A DNA stretch of 64,000 nt from CAVQGM01 sp963712065 (GCA_963712065.1 CAVQGM010000002.1:1550001-1614000); one strand, 5' to 3'. Shown: positions 29,801-38,406, counted from the first letter of the stretch. The notes: generated by a model from the letters alone, not told the origin. Numbers and translations: made by a program.

Positions 29801-30541
29801 TGCGTCGACCTCCGCACCGGTCGGGTGTCGAGCGTCGAGGCCCTTGCCCGCTGGGCCCACCCGAGGCGCGGGATCCTCTCGCCCGGCGAGTTCATCGGCC
29901 TCGCCGAGGAGACCGGCCTCGTCATCGGCCTCGGTCTCCGGGTGCTCTCGGACGCCTGCCACCAGGCGCGCGAGTGGGAGCTCACCCTCGGCCCCGACGC
30001 CCCTCGGGTGCACGTCAACCTCTCCGCCCGACAGCTCGTGGTCCCCAACATCGCCGTGCTGGTTCGCGGGGTACTCGAGGGCACCGGGCTCGACCCCGCA
30101 CTCCTCTGCCTCGAGATCACCGAGAGCGTGGTCATGGACGACGCCAGCGCCGTCATCGACACCCTTCGCCAGCTCAAGGACATCGGCGTCAGCATCGCCA
30201 TCGACGATTTCGGCACCGGCTACTCGTCGCTGTCGTACCTCCGCCGCTTCCCCGTCGACGTGCTCAAGGTCGACCGCTCCTTCGTCGACGGGCTCGGCCC
30301 CGACCCGGAGGACTCGGCCATCGTGGCCGCCGTCATCGGCCTGGCCCGCACGCTCGACCTGCAGGCCGTCGCCGAGGGCGTGGAGACCGCCGAGCAGCTC
30401 GACGCCCTGGTTCGACTGGGCTGCGATGCGGCACAGGGCTACTGGTTCGCCCGGCCCGACGAAGGCGGCAAGGTGACCTCGCTGCTCACCAGCGCCTTCG
30501 CGGTGCCGGCGTTCCCCGAGCCCCCGGCCCACGTGCGATAG
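26882..30541 (+). CDS. Six-PAS GGDEF/EAL protein (c-di-GMP turnover)
   Basis: Protein of 1219 residues. Six PAS-type sensor domains follow one another in the first 770 residues; their starts read RLLAASSPVGLVL, NLLENAPIGQVLF, KLLDEAPVGQVVS, DVVEALHDAILVV, TLAESLPVGVYRA and GIVEATSDLVGIA. Then GGDEF (intact RLGGDEFVVL, about residue 855) and EAL (VEALARW, about 984, with DDFGTGYSSLSYL). Both catalytic motifs look intact, so it could make and break c-di-GMP. No membrane segment, so it senses cytosolic signals. The end overlaps the convergent ABC gene by 103 bases. Confidence 0.93.
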   Translation: MTSTTDADHRSAEAPDAGDPFRLLAASSPVGLVLTDERGNAVWVNDRWRQITGSVAPVPISFARLEAFVHPEDRPDTATVLAEAARRRGEFATETRIARPDGEVRHVRLQGAPMVDAAGGLMGYAGTLVDVTDLMDATTRLIASERRERNLLENAPIGQVLFSLDGTILEANEAWCRMLGYQPDEVVGMSASSFLHPDHVASARNLARELAVGRSAAFEQERRLLRKDGGTVWVLSTITLERGEHGEPSHFHSLVADITERKDAELSLRRSENRYRKLLDEAPVGQVVSELDGRLIEVNRAFLELIGGTLDELLDLPPESLFHPDDLPELARLTDRLVRGEIESFQTERRLRRPDGGVVWVAGGTSLLRDGDDVVLHSIVHDITEQKVAERLLRESEGRHRDVVEALHDAILVVGPDGLEAVNRAALELFNLPFEDLARSETWEALDPVDRDGKPIPLHERAPIVAMRERRPVSDVISALDIPGRGRRWFDTNALPRIRDGEVIGAVITFSDVTERELATEALRESESRFRTLAESLPVGVYRADPVGRLTYVNPRWCEITGIDERRAVGHQTLDLVHPDDAAEVVRRFSRSLAGSGAYRAQHRIVTARGDVCWVNANGTPIVDDDTGQVTGFIGSLEDVTPLIHAQDETTRLAGIVEATSDLVGIADARTERLVYLNRAGRELFGYVDRSVREVELEAIYPPESLERVERDVYPVLARGEAWSGELAMTAADGTVRHVWQTITATLDPAGALVELSAVGRDVTERRRFEAELAHQATHDALTDLPNRALLLDHLELALARAERDRTLVALLFLDLDRFKLVNDSRGHDAGDELLVQTAQRIAEVVRPVDTVARLGGDEFVVLCEDVEDEHHALAIAQRVSRAIESRPFVIDHVEVAITASVGIAVSTGGEACHPEALLRDSDAAMYRAKDAGRARLELFDESMRRRSAARIHLAHELTEAIEQGHIVVYYQPCVDLRTGRVSSVEALARWAHPRRGILSPGEFIGLAEETGLVIGLGLRVLSDACHQAREWELTLGPDAPRVHVNLSARQLVVPNIAVLVRGVLEGTGLDPALLCLEITESVVMDDASAVIDTLRQLKDIGVSIAIDDFGTGYSSLSYLRRFPVDVLKVDRSFVDGLGPDPEDSAIVAAVIGLARTLDLQAVAEGVETAEQLDALVRLGCDAAQGYWFARPDEGGKVTSLLTSAFAVPAFPEPPAHVR

Positions 30542-32292
30542 AGCGCGGCGTAGGCGCCATCGGTCGCCAGCAGCTCGGCGTGGGTGCCGAGCTCGACCAG
30601 GCGGCCATCGGCCACCACGCCGACCCGGTCGGCCCGCTCGGCGGTGGAGAGCCGATGGGCGATCACGATGACCGTCCGCCCCTCCATCAGCCGGGCCATG
30701 GCCTCCTCGACCAGGAGCTCGGTGCCGGGGTCGAGGCTGGACGTGGCCTCGTCGAGCACCAGCACCGCAGGGTCGACCAGGGCGGCCCGGGCGAGTGACA
30801 CGAGCTGCTTCTCCCCCGCCGACAGCCTCGACCCCCGCTCGCGGACCTCCGTGTCGAGCCCGTCGGGCAGCCCCTCGAATCGCTCGAGGGCGCCGACGGC
30901 GGCGAGCGCGGCATCGACCTCGGCGTCGGTGGCCGAGCCCTGCACGACCCGGACGTTGTCGCGGATGGTGCCGTTGAACAGGAAGCCCTCCTGGGGCACG
31001 ACCACGATGCGGTCGCGCAGCGAGCGGAGCGCGGCCCGACGCAGGTCGACGCCACCGAAGGTCACCGATCCCGCAGTGGGGTCGTAGAGCCGGGCGATGA
31101 GCTTGGCGAGGGTCGACTTGCCGGCTCCGGTGGGCCCGACGAGGGCCAGGCGCTCACCGGGTGCCAGCACCAACGAGACGTCCCGCAGCACCGGCTCACC
31201 TCCGGCGTAGGCGAAGGTGACGCCGTCGACGACGACCTCGCCGACGGCGGGGAGCTCGACGGGGTCGGGGTCCTCGACGACGTCGACCGGCGTGTCGAGC
31301 AGATCGAACAGCTTCTTCAGGCCCGCTCCGGCCGACTGCACCGTGTTGAACAGCTGGCTGAGCTGCTGGATGGGCTCGAACAGGTTGCCGAGGGTCAGCA
31401 CGAAGAAGGCGATGGTGCCGATGGTGACGATGTCCTCGACGACCATCCAGCCGCCGGCGCCCACGACGATCGCGGTCGTGCCGAGGCCGGCAAGCTCGAT
31501 CACCGGCAGGTACCAGGCCTGCACCCACACCGATCGCATGTGCGAGCGGTAGAGGGACTGGTTGCTCTCGTCGAACCGTGCGGTCTCGAGCTCCTCCCGC
31601 CCGAACGCCTGGATCACGCGCACCCCGGAGATGCCCTCCTGGAGGCGGGAGAGCGTGCTGCCGATGCGATCGCGCACGTCGAGGTAGGCACGGTTCGAGT
31701 CGCGCTGGAACTTGATGCTCGCCAGCACCACCGGGGGCACGGCGACCAGGCACAGCAGCAGCAGCTGCCACGACACGACGGCGAGGACGACGACCGAGAA
31801 GACCAGGAGCAGCGCGTTCATGGCGAACATGAGCAGCCCGAACTGCACGAGCTCGGAGAGCGCGTCGACGTCGGAGGTCATCCGGGACACCAGCACGCCG
31901 GCCTTCTCGCGGTCGTAGAAGGGCATCGACAGCCGCTGGAGGTGGGCGAAGACCCGTCGGCGGAGGTCGCGGAGGAACCCCTCGCCCGCCCGTCCGACCA
32001 GCAGCACCTGGGACCGGTACACGAAGTACGACAGCCCGGCGACGCAGGCGTAGGCGACCACGGCGGCGGTGAGCGCGGCGCGATCGCCCTCGGTGATGCC
32101 CTGGTCGATGCCGTACCGGACGAGGAACGGCCCGGCCAGGATCGACGCCGTCCAGAGCACCACGAGCGCGCCGCCGAGCGCGACGTCGCGCCGATAGGGC
32201 CGAAGCATCGGCAGGGCGCGTCGGAGCACGAACCGGGCCTGCTCCCGGTCGAGGCGGTCGTCCTCGCTCAGGCCGGCCTCACGCACCCACAT
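30439..32292 (-). CDS. ABC exporter, fused membrane and ATPase domains (second of a pair)
   Basis: Protein of 617 residues. Six-helix exporter domain (about 25-330) with SMPFYDREKAGVLVSRMTSD, then the ATPase: Walker A GPTGAGKST, signature RLSAGEKQL (Ala-Gly-Glu instead of Gly-Gly-Gln), Walker B VLVLDEATS and switch AHRLST. With the upstream partner it should form a heterodimeric exporter of drug or lipid type. ATG 32292 has GGAGG 9 bases upstream and overlaps the partner's end; GTG 32298 is an alternative. The last 30 residues overlap the GGDEF/EAL gene. Confidence 0.9.
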   Translation of the reverse strand: MWVREAGLSEDDRLDREQARFVLRRALPMLRPYRRDVALGGALVVLWTASILAGPFLVRYGIDQGITEGDRAALTAAVVAYACVAGLSYFVYRSQVLLVGRAGEGFLRDLRRRVFAHLQRLSMPFYDREKAGVLVSRMTSDVDALSELVQFGLLMFAMNALLLVFSVVVLAVVSWQLLLLCLVAVPPVVLASIKFQRDSNRAYLDVRDRIGSTLSRLQEGISGVRVIQAFGREELETARFDESNQSLYRSHMRSVWVQAWYLPVIELAGLGTTAIVVGAGGWMVVEDIVTIGTIAFFVLTLGNLFEPIQQLSQLFNTVQSAGAGLKKLFDLLDTPVDVVEDPDPVELPAVGEVVVDGVTFAYAGGEPVLRDVSLVLAPGERLALVGPTGAGKSTLAKLIARLYDPTAGSVTFGGVDLRRAALRSLRDRIVVVPQEGFLFNGTIRDNVRVVQGSATDAEVDAALAAVGALERFEGLPDGLDTEVRERGSRLSAGEKQLVSLARAALVDPAVLVLDEATSSLDPGTELLVEEAMARLMEGRTVIVIAHRLSTAERADRVGVVADGRLVELGTHAELLATDGAYAALYRTWAGGSGNAGTAKALVSSEVTLPPSSGRANQ

Positions 32293-34103
32293 CGGCACGC
32301 GCCTCCCGCTCGGACCCGTCGCCCCGGCTGGCCCCGTCACTCCCGTCGGCCTCGATCGAGGCCAACACCTCGCGGTAGGCGGGGCTGGTGGCGAGCAGGT
32401 GCTCGTGGGTGCCCTGCGCCCCCACCTGGCCGTCGACGAGCAGCACCACCCGGTCGGCGAGCGCGATGGTGGCGGGGCGGTGGGCGATGACGAGCGTCGT
32501 GCGACCCCGCATCACCTCGCCGAGGGCGTCACGGATCTCGTGCTCCTTGGTGGGGTCGACGGCGGAGGTGGCGTCGTCGAGGATGAGCACGCGCGGATCG
32601 GCCACGATCGCCCGAGCGATGGCGAGGCGCTGTCGCTGGCCGCCCGAGAGCGAGTAGCCCCGCTCGCCGACCTCGGTGTCGTACCCGGCCGGGAGGCGCG
32701 AGACGAACTCGTGGGCACCGGCCAGGCGCGCCGCCCGCTCGATGTCGTCGGCGCCGGCGTGGGGCTTGGCGAAGGCGATGTTGGCGGCGATGGTGTCGCT
32801 GAAGAGGAACGTCTCCTCGAACACGATGCCGATGGCCTCCCGAAGCTCGCCCAGCGCGCACGTCGCGCACGTCGACCCCGTCGAGCAGGACGCGGCCCCC
32901 GTCGACGTCGTAGAAGCGGGCCAGCAGCCGGGCCACCGTCGACTTGCCGCTGCCGGTGGATCCCACGACGGCGACCGATTCCCCCGGCTCGATGCGGAGG
33001 TCGAGGTGGTCGAGCACCGCGACCCCGGACGTCGGTTCGTAGCCGAACACGACGTCGTCGAACCGGACCGCGCCGAGCTCGGTCGTCACCCGACCCCCCG
33101 GGCCGGCCCCGCTCGGCAGCGGCACCGGGGTGATGGGGTCGACGATGACCGGGTCGGTGGCCAGCACGTGGTGGACGCGGTCGCCGGAGGCGGCGGCGCG
33201 CTGGCCCTGGGCGATGATCATGCCGAGCATGCGGAGCGGCCAGATGAGCAGGACGATGTAGGCGTTGAAGGCGACGAGGGCGCCCAGCGAGAGGTCGCCG
33301 TCGATGACCTGTCGCCCGCCGACGGCCAGCACGAGGATGAGACCGATGTTGGGGAGCAGCTCCATGGCGGGCAGGAAGCGGGACCGCACGCGGGTTGCCG
33401 CCAGGGACGCGTCGTAGAGGTCGTCGGCCTCCGCGTCGAGCCGCTCCCGCTGGTACGGCTCGGCGCCGAACCCCTTCACCACCCGGACCCCGCTGACCGT
33501 CTCCTCGACCACCGCCGCCAGCTCGCCGGACTCCTGCTGGATGCGCATCACCTCGGGGTGCAGCCGGCTCGAGAAGCGCTTGCCCAGCACGTTCAGGAAC
33601 GGCAGCGACCCGAGGGCGAGCACCGTGAGCCAGGGGTCGATCAGCGCGAGGATCACGGTCACCGCCAGCACGGTCACCGCGTTCGAGATGGTGAGCGGGA
33701 TGAGCACCACGAACGCCTGGATCTGCTGCAGGTCGGTGTTGGCCCGGCTCATCAGGTCGCCGGTGGGGACCCGGTCGTGGAAGCCGAAGTGCAGCCGTTG
33801 CACGTGGGCGAAGAGGCGTTGGCGGAGGTCGGCCTCGACCCATCTCGACACCCGGAACGCCCAGTACCGGCGCAGACCGGTGAACAGGGCGGCGACGACG
33901 GCCACGACGAGGATGAGGAACGAGTAGCGCCACACGACGGCGGTGTCGCCGGCGAGCATGCCCTCGTCGATGGCGGCGTCGACGAGCGCCGGCACCGACA
34001 CCTTGGCCACCGTCCAGCACAAGCCGACGACCACGCCGACGGCCACGCCTCGCCACTCGCGGCGCAGCGCCGAGCGGATGAGCTGCCAACCGTCCCGGCT
34101 CAC
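32279..34103 (-). pseudogene. ABC exporter, first of a pair, frameshifted in the ATPase domain
   Basis: About 607 residues once one extra base near 32853-32862 is removed. The exporter domain and Walker A (GSTGSGKST) are in one frame up to LLDGVDVRDVR. The rest (LGELREAIGIVFEETFLFSD, signature YSLSGGQRQR, Walker B VLILDDATSAVD, AHRPATI) is in the next. The site is a CGCGC-rich stretch, prone to error. Walker B has Asp in place of the catalytic Glu (DDATSAVD), so in the heterodimer the other subunit's site would be the active one. GTG start. Confidence 0.85.
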
Positions 34104-34242
34104 TGCCGGTGTCCCTCCCCCTGGATCGGGGCCCTCGGTTCCCGACCCGGGTGCCCGGGCGGCACCCTACTCCCGACCGATCGCCGGCCCGGACGGGTTT
34201 CGCCTCCGAGCCCCCGAAGCGGGCGCCGAAGCGCCGGTGCGC

Positions 34243-34353
34243 TCAGCGCACGACCGGGTGGTTCGACAGCCCCACGTCGTCCGGCACCCCGAGGTCGATG
34301 GAGGCGTGGCCGCGGCCGACGGGGCGTGCCTCCTGCGGGTCGGTCTCGGCCAC
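34243..34353 (-). CDS. Possible 36-residue protein in the gap before the ABC pair
   Basis: GTG 34353 with GGGAGGGAGG just upstream opens MAETDPQEARPVGRGHASID and ends SNHPVVR. The TGA stop sits exactly in the loop of a perfect GTGCGC-TGA-GCGCAC hairpin (34237-34251). Same strand as the ABC exporters 140 bases further on. The rest of the 312-base gap 34104-34415 shows nothing else but a leaderless box at its right end. No homology recognised. Confidence 0.35.
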   Translation of the reverse strand: MAETDPQEARPVGRGHASIDLGVPDDVGLSNHPVVR

Positions 34354-34403
34354 GTCCTCCCTCCCGGTCGGTCGCCGGACACACCTCTCGATGCGCGCCG
34401 AGG

Positions 34404-34409
34404 TATGGT
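34404..34409 (+). promoter_or_regulatory. Leaderless -10 box (TATGGT)
   Basis: TATGGT ends 6 bases before GTG 34416 with no Shine-Dalgarno. Confidence 0.55.
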
Positions 34410-34415
34410 CTCGCC

Positions 34416-34934
34416 GTGGAAACGCTCGAGTCGCGCCCGAGCCCCCCGGACGCCGGGACCCAGGTCGACGCGCCGACCCCACCGCTGCCCGCCCCGCCCC
34501 ACGAGTGGACCTGGCACGACCGGCTGCGGGGCGCCCGCCTCCCGGCGGCCCTGCTGGCCGGCGGCGTCGCTGCGTGCACCTACGTGGCGATCGTCGACCC
34601 CAACGGCGCGGGTGGCTACCCGGCGTGCCCCTTGAAGGTGATGACGGGCATCGACTGCCCCGGCTGCGGCATGACCCGGGCCGCCTTCGCCCTCATGCAC
34701 GGCGACCTCGGCCGGGCGCTCGACCACAACCTGGTGTTCGTCATCGCGCTGCCGTTCCTGCTGTGGGCCGTGGCCCGGTGGGCGACGGCGAGCATGGGCT
34801 GGACGCTGCCGTCGATCCCCCGACCGAGCGCCAGGTGGTTCGGCACCGGCCTGGCGTTGGCCGTGATCACCTTCGCAGTGGCGCGCAACCTGCCGGTCGA
34901 GCCGTGGTCGTGGCTCGGCTCCGCGGCGACCTGA
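34416..34934 (+). CDS. DUF2752 membrane protein
   Basis: Protein of 172 residues. After a proline-rich cytosolic start come about three membrane helices. The DUF2752 hallmark is clear: ACPLKVMTGIDCPGCGMTRAAFALMHGDLGRALDHN, with the CPGCG cysteine pair. The family's role is not known. The GTG is supported by the TATGGT box. Confidence 0.85.
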   Translation: METLESRPSPPDAGTQVDAPTPPLPAPPHEWTWHDRLRGARLPAALLAGGVAACTYVAIVDPNGAGGYPACPLKVMTGIDCPGCGMTRAAFALMHGDLGRALDHNLVFVIALPFLLWAVARWATASMGWTLPSIPRPSARWFGTGLALAVITFAVARNLPVEPWSWLGSAAT

Positions 34935-34952
34935 GCCGGTCCACCGAGCCCG

Positions 34953-35471
34953 TCAGCCGAGCCGCCGCAACCCGGTCCGATAGGTGGCTGCCCGCGCCAC
35001 GTACGACTGCATCGGGCGCTCGATCATCTGAGGGTCGACGGCGTCGGGGCGGATCCTGGCCGGCACCCCGAGGGCCATCGCCCCTGTTGGTACCTCCATC
35101 CCCGCCGGCACCACGGCGTTGGACCCGACCAGGGCCCCGGTGCGGATGACGGCTCGGTGCAACACGACGGCGCCGTTGCCGACGAGGGCTCGATCCTCGA
35201 CCACGCAGCCCTCGAGGTGGACCATGTGGCCGATGACGGCCTCGTCGCCCACGACCGTGTCGAGCTCGGTCGTGCAGTGGAGCACGCTTCCGTCCTGGAT
35301 CGACGTGCGGGCGCCGACGCGGATCCAGCCGTCGTCCCCCCGGAGCACCGCTGCGGGCCACACCGACGACTCGGCGCCGAGCACGACGTTGCCGATGACC
35401 ACGGCATCGGGGTGCACGTAGGCGCCGGGGTGGATCTGGGGCACGGCGTCACCCACCGCGTAGATGGCCAT
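34953..35471 (-). CDS. Gamma-carbonic-anhydrase-like hexapeptide-repeat protein
   Basis: Protein of 172 residues forming a left-handed beta-helix with hexapeptide repeats (VHPDAVVIGNVVLGAESSV, TVVGDEAVIGHMVHLEGCVV). The histidines in GHMVHLEGC match the zinc ligands of gamma-carbonic anhydrase relatives such as YrdA/PaaY. It may hydrate CO2 or act on CoA esters. The ATG follows a TAGCGT box at 8 bases. Confidence 0.9.
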   Translation of the reverse strand: MAIYAVGDAVPQIHPGAYVHPDAVVIGNVVLGAESSVWPAAVLRGDDGWIRVGARTSIQDGSVLHCTTELDTVVGDEAVIGHMVHLEGCVVEDRALVGNGAVVLHRAVIRTGALVGSNAVVPAGMEVPTGAMALGVPARIRPDAVDPQMIERPMQSYVARAATYRTGLRRLG

Positions 35472-35479
35472 CGGCGGCG

Positions 35480-35485
35480 ACGCTA
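35480..35485 (-). promoter_or_regulatory. Leaderless -10 box (TAGCGT)
   Basis: TAGCGT on the minus strand ends 8 bases before ATG 35471. Confidence 0.45.
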
Positions 35486-35496
35486 CCGGCCGCCCG

Positions 35497-35967
35497 TCAC
35501 GACGGCCCACTCCCGCCGCCCCCGATGGCGGCGAGGCGCTCCCGGAGGGCGCGAGCGACGCGGTCGCGGTCCGCGACCGTGACGGTGAGCCCCGGGTGGC
35601 GCAGCAGCGGGCCGGCCAAGGCGGTGACCGGCTGGCGGAAGAGCAGGCACACCCCGCCCTCGGTGCTGGAGCCGAAGGTCGCGCCGCGGTCGGCGAGGCT
35701 GCCACGGGCGCCGATGCACCGGTACCAGCGGTAGGGGCCGGTCACCCGGACCTCCCGGACGTTGGTGAGCGGCGTGACCACCCGCCACCGGCCGAACCGC
35801 ACATCGAGGTGGTCGTCGGCGGTGAGGGTCACGCCGGAGTTCGCCGGGGTCACCCCGAGCAGGCGGAGCAGCGGTGCGAACTGGCCCTCGAAGGCCAGGG
35901 GGAAGTGCTGTTCGGACCCGTCCTCGCCGCTCCCGTGCGGGTCAGACGGTGAAGCGTCCGTAGCCAC
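35497..35967 (-). CDS. Conserved hypothetical protein, PH-like
   Basis: About 156 residues, soluble. The core reads HFPLAFEGQFAPLLRLLGV, VTLTADDHLDVRFGRWRVVTPL, VREVRVTGPYRWYRCIGARGS and GGVCLLFRQPVTAL, a string of beta strands with a final helix (VARALRERLAAIGG), as in PH-like or bacterial-PH folds. Function unknown. GTG 35967 is the best start and overlaps the flavin reductase end by 26 bases, so the two are co-expressed. Confidence 0.7.
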   Translation of the reverse strand: MATDASPSDPHGSGEDGSEQHFPLAFEGQFAPLLRLLGVTPANSGVTLTADDHLDVRFGRWRVVTPLTNVREVRVTGPYRWYRCIGARGSLADRGATFGSSTEGGVCLLFRQPVTALAGPLLRHPGLTVTVADRDRVARALRERLAAIGGGGSGPS

Positions 35968-36442
35968 CTCGGAAGAAGACGAGGGGGCCGCCCTCGTGCC
36001 GGACCTCGAGGTCGGCCACGGCACCGATCACGATGTCGTGGTCGCCGGACGGCACCACCTGGTCGATGGTGCAGTCGATGTAGGCGAGCACGCCGTCGAT
36101 GACGGGTGAGCCGTTGCCCGACCGCTTCCAGCCGATCTCGGCGAACTTGTCGGTCGCCTTGCTCGCGAAGACCCGGCAGACGTCCTCCTGGTCGTCGGCG
36201 AGCACGTTGACGCAGAAGGCACCCACCGCCTTGATCTTCGGCCAGGTCGACGAGTGGTGGCCGGCGCAGAACAGCACCTGCGGCGGCTCGAGCGACAGCG
36301 ACGCGAACGAGCCGATGGCGAGCCCGAGGGGGCCGTCGGCGCCGTGCGCGGTGATGACGGTCACCCCGGTCGGGAAGTGCCCGAGGACCTGTCGGAACTT
36401 GGCGGCGTCGAAGGCGCCGCTGTCGTCGGTGATGTCGGTCAC
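35942..36442 (-). CDS. Flavin reductase-like FMN-binding protein
   Basis: Protein of 166 residues. HpaC-like split-barrel: FRQVLGHFPTGVTVIT, GLAIGSFASLSLEPPQVLFCAGHHSSTWP, AFCVNVLADDQEDVCRVFAS and GDHDIVIGAVADLEV. Such proteins reduce FMN or FAD with NAD(P)H for a partner monooxygenase; none is next to it. GTG start with a TAAGGT box 6 bases upstream. Confidence 0.9.
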   Translation of the reverse strand: MTDITDDSGAFDAAKFRQVLGHFPTGVTVITAHGADGPLGLAIGSFASLSLEPPQVLFCAGHHSSTWPKIKAVGAFCVNVLADDQEDVCRVFASKATDKFAEIGWKRSGNGSPVIDGVLAYIDCTIDQVVPSGDHDIVIGAVADLEVRHEGGPLVFFRGGYGRFTV

Positions 36443-36448
36443 GGCCGC

Positions 36449-36454
36449 ACCTTA
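36449..36454 (-). promoter_or_regulatory. Leaderless -10 box (TAAGGT)
   Basis: TAAGGT on the minus strand is followed by GCGGCC and GTG 36442. Confidence 0.55.
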
Positions 36455-36513
36455 GCGAGGGTGCCGGGACGACGGGCACGGCCGGGCCGCGCCCCGGACG
36501 GGCCGCGCCGTGC

Positions 36514-37371
36514 TCAGCGGGCGGCGGCCGGGAGCGACGAGAAGTCGAGGGTGAGCCCCTCGCTCGCGGCCACGACCTCGTCGAGGCCCAACGCGTCGGC
36601 CTGGTCGGAGGCGTCGAGCACGATCGCGTCGATCATCTCGTCGGTGTGGGCCGGGTCGTGGTGGAACAGGGCGAGCCGCTTGGCCCCCGACTCCTTGGCC
36701 ACGTGCAGCGCGTAGTCGATGGTGCAGTGACCCCAGTGGCGCTTGGCCTGGAACTCGTGGGGGAGGTACTGCGCGTCGTGGATGAGCAGGTCGGCGCCAT
36801 CGGCCAGCTCGAGCACCTCGGGGCGGATGTCGAAGCCGCCGTCCTGGGGCTGTTGGTGGTCGCTGATGTAGGCGACGGTCACGCCGGCGAGCTCGACGCG
36901 GTAGCCGAGGGTGGGGCCGATGTGGGGCACGTAGCGCGCCCGCACCTTGGCGTCGCCGGCGACGAACCCCTCATCGCTCACCGTGTGGAAGTGGATGTCG
37001 CCCATGAGGTCGGCGACACCCACCGGGAAGTACGGCGGGCGCATGAACTCGTCGAAGGCGGAGGCGAGGCCGGCGCCGTCCTGCGGTGGGCCGTACACGT
37101 CGAGCTGGGCGCCCACCTGGTTGACCGGCACGCAGAACGGCAGTCCCTGGACGTGGTCCCAGTGCAGGTGGGTGACGAGGGCGTGCGCCCGGAACGAGCC
37201 GTCGGCGGGCTGGTCGTCACCGAAGAAGCGCAGGCCCGTGCCGAGGTCGAAGATCACCGGATCGGAGCCGGGCGCCTCGAGGGACACGCACGCGGTGTTG
37301 CCCCCGTAGCGGTGGTTCCCCTCGCACGAGCAGGGGGTGGAACCTCGGACTCCGTGAAACGTGACCTGCAC
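36514..37371 (-). CDS. MBL-fold hydrolase of the phosphodiesterase/RNase Z-like type
   Basis: Protein of 285 residues. Opens VQVTFHGVRGSTPCSCEGNHRYGGNTACV, then the ligands THLHWDHVQG, YISDHQQP, HDAQYLPHEF, HWGHCTIDYA and FHHDPAHTDEM. This set matches bacterial beta-lactamase-like proteins related to cyclic-nucleotide phosphodiesterases and RNase Z. GTG 37371 with a G-run just upstream; a TACGCT box at 37408-37413 gives a short leader. The frame continues upstream without homology. Confidence 0.87.
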   Translation of the reverse strand: MQVTFHGVRGSTPCSCEGNHRYGGNTACVSLEAPGSDPVIFDLGTGLRFFGDDQPADGSFRAHALVTHLHWDHVQGLPFCVPVNQVGAQLDVYGPPQDGAGLASAFDEFMRPPYFPVGVADLMGDIHFHTVSDEGFVAGDAKVRARYVPHIGPTLGYRVELAGVTVAYISDHQQPQDGGFDIRPEVLELADGADLLIHDAQYLPHEFQAKRHWGHCTIDYALHVAKESGAKRLALFHHDPAHTDEMIDAIVLDASDQADALGLDEVVAASEGLTLDFSSLPAAAR

Positions 37372-37407
37372 CGAACGTTTCCCCCCGTTCAGTCCCTGGG
37401 AACACAG

Positions 37408-37413
37408 AGCGTA
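37408..37413 (-). promoter_or_regulatory. Possible -10 box (TACGCT) of the MBL-fold gene
   Basis: On the minus strand, about 37 bases before GTG 37371, leaving room for the GGGGGG ribosome site. Confidence 0.35.
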
Positions 37414-37493
37414 GTGGGCCGCAACGGGCCGAGGCGGGAAAAGTGACAAACGTCTCGTCGCCCCTCCGATCGCGGCGGGTGGGAGGCCGGGGA

Positions 37494-37499
37494 TAGGGT
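37494..37499 (+). promoter_or_regulatory. Leaderless -10 box (TAGGGT) of the UGSC operon
   Basis: TAGGGT ends 6 bases before ATG 37506, with no Shine-Dalgarno. It would drive the hydrolase, the thioredoxin-like protein and the UGSC selenoprotein. Confidence 0.6.
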
Positions 37500-37505
37500 C
37501 CCGGC

Positions 37506-38402
37506 ATGACGGACCGGCGGGCCACCGATGACGTGCGCGACGGTCGGGTCGAGGCCAACGGGGTCGACTTCGCCTACCTGGAGCTGGGCGAGGGCCCCCT
37601 CGCCCTCTGCCTGCACGGCTTCCCCGACACCGCGTGGGGGTGGCGACCGCTCATGGCCGCGCTGGCCCACGCCGGGTACCGCGCCGTGGCGCCGTTCATG
37701 CGCGGCTACGCCCCCACCGCGGTGCCCGAGGACGGTCGCTACCAGAGCGGCGTGCTCGCCCTCGATGCCGTCGCCCTCCACGAGGTGCTCGGCGGCGACG
37801 GCGACGCCGTGATCGTCGGGCACGACTGGGGGGCGCTGGCCACCTACGGCGCCGCTGCCCACGCGCCCGAGCGGTGGCGCCGCGTCGTCGCCGCCAGCGT
37901 GCCGCCCGCGAGCGTGATCGGGGAGCTGCTGCTCGACTACGACGTGATCCAGGCGAACACCTGGTACCAGTTCTTCTTCTGCAACCCCTTGGCCGACCTG
38001 GCCGTCCCCCTCGACGACCTGGCCTTCATCGACCGGCTGTGGGCCGACTGGTCGCCCGGCTACGACGGTGCCGCCGACGCGGCGCGGGTCAAAGAGGCGC
38101 TGCGCGAACCGGGTCGGATCACCGCGGCCCTCGGCTACTACCGCCAGACGCTCGGCGCCGCGCCCCAGGACCCCGCGCTGGCCCACGTCCAGAACCTCAC
38201 CTTCACCCCACCGCCGAGACCCACGCTGTACCTGCACGGCGTCGATGACGGGTGCATGCCGTGCCCGGAGCGGCGGGCGCTGGAGGTGGCGTTCACCCAC
38301 GAGGGCTCCCGGGTCCAACTGGTGGCGGGGGCCGGGCACTTCCTCCAGTACGAGCAGCCGGACGTCGTCAACGCCGCGATCGTCGACTTCGTGACAGGCT
38401 GA
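37506..38402 (+). CDS. Alpha/beta hydrolase, epoxide hydrolase/dehalogenase type
   Basis: Protein of 298 residues. CLHGFPDTAWGW (oxyanion hole), nucleophile elbow VGHDWGALAT with Asp as nucleophile, the acid region HGVDDGCMP and the histidine in GAGHFLQYEQPD. An Asp nucleophile points to epoxide hydrolase or haloalkane dehalogenase chemistry. First gene of the operon with the thioredoxin-like and UGSC proteins; 4 bases separate it from the next gene. Confidence 0.9.
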   Translation: MTDRRATDDVRDGRVEANGVDFAYLELGEGPLALCLHGFPDTAWGWRPLMAALAHAGYRAVAPFMRGYAPTAVPEDGRYQSGVLALDAVALHEVLGGDGDAVIVGHDWGALATYGAAAHAPERWRRVVAASVPPASVIGELLLDYDVIQANTWYQFFFCNPLADLAVPLDDLAFIDRLWADWSPGYDGAADAARVKEALREPGRITAALGYYRQTLGAAPQDPALAHVQNLTFTPPPRPTLYLHGVDDGCMPCPERRALEVAFTHEGSRVQLVAGAGHFLQYEQPDVVNAAIVDFVTG

Positions 38403-38406
38403 CGCC

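Noticed and set aside
28448..30532. 694-codon minus frame across the GGDEF/EAL gene.
   Set aside because: Antisense shadow; no domains, and the plus strand carries intact GGDEF and EAL motifs.
32853..32862. Programmed frameshifting in the ABC exporter.
   Set aside because: No slippery heptamer or downstream structure; no reason for regulation there. A CGCGC-context error or lesion is simpler.
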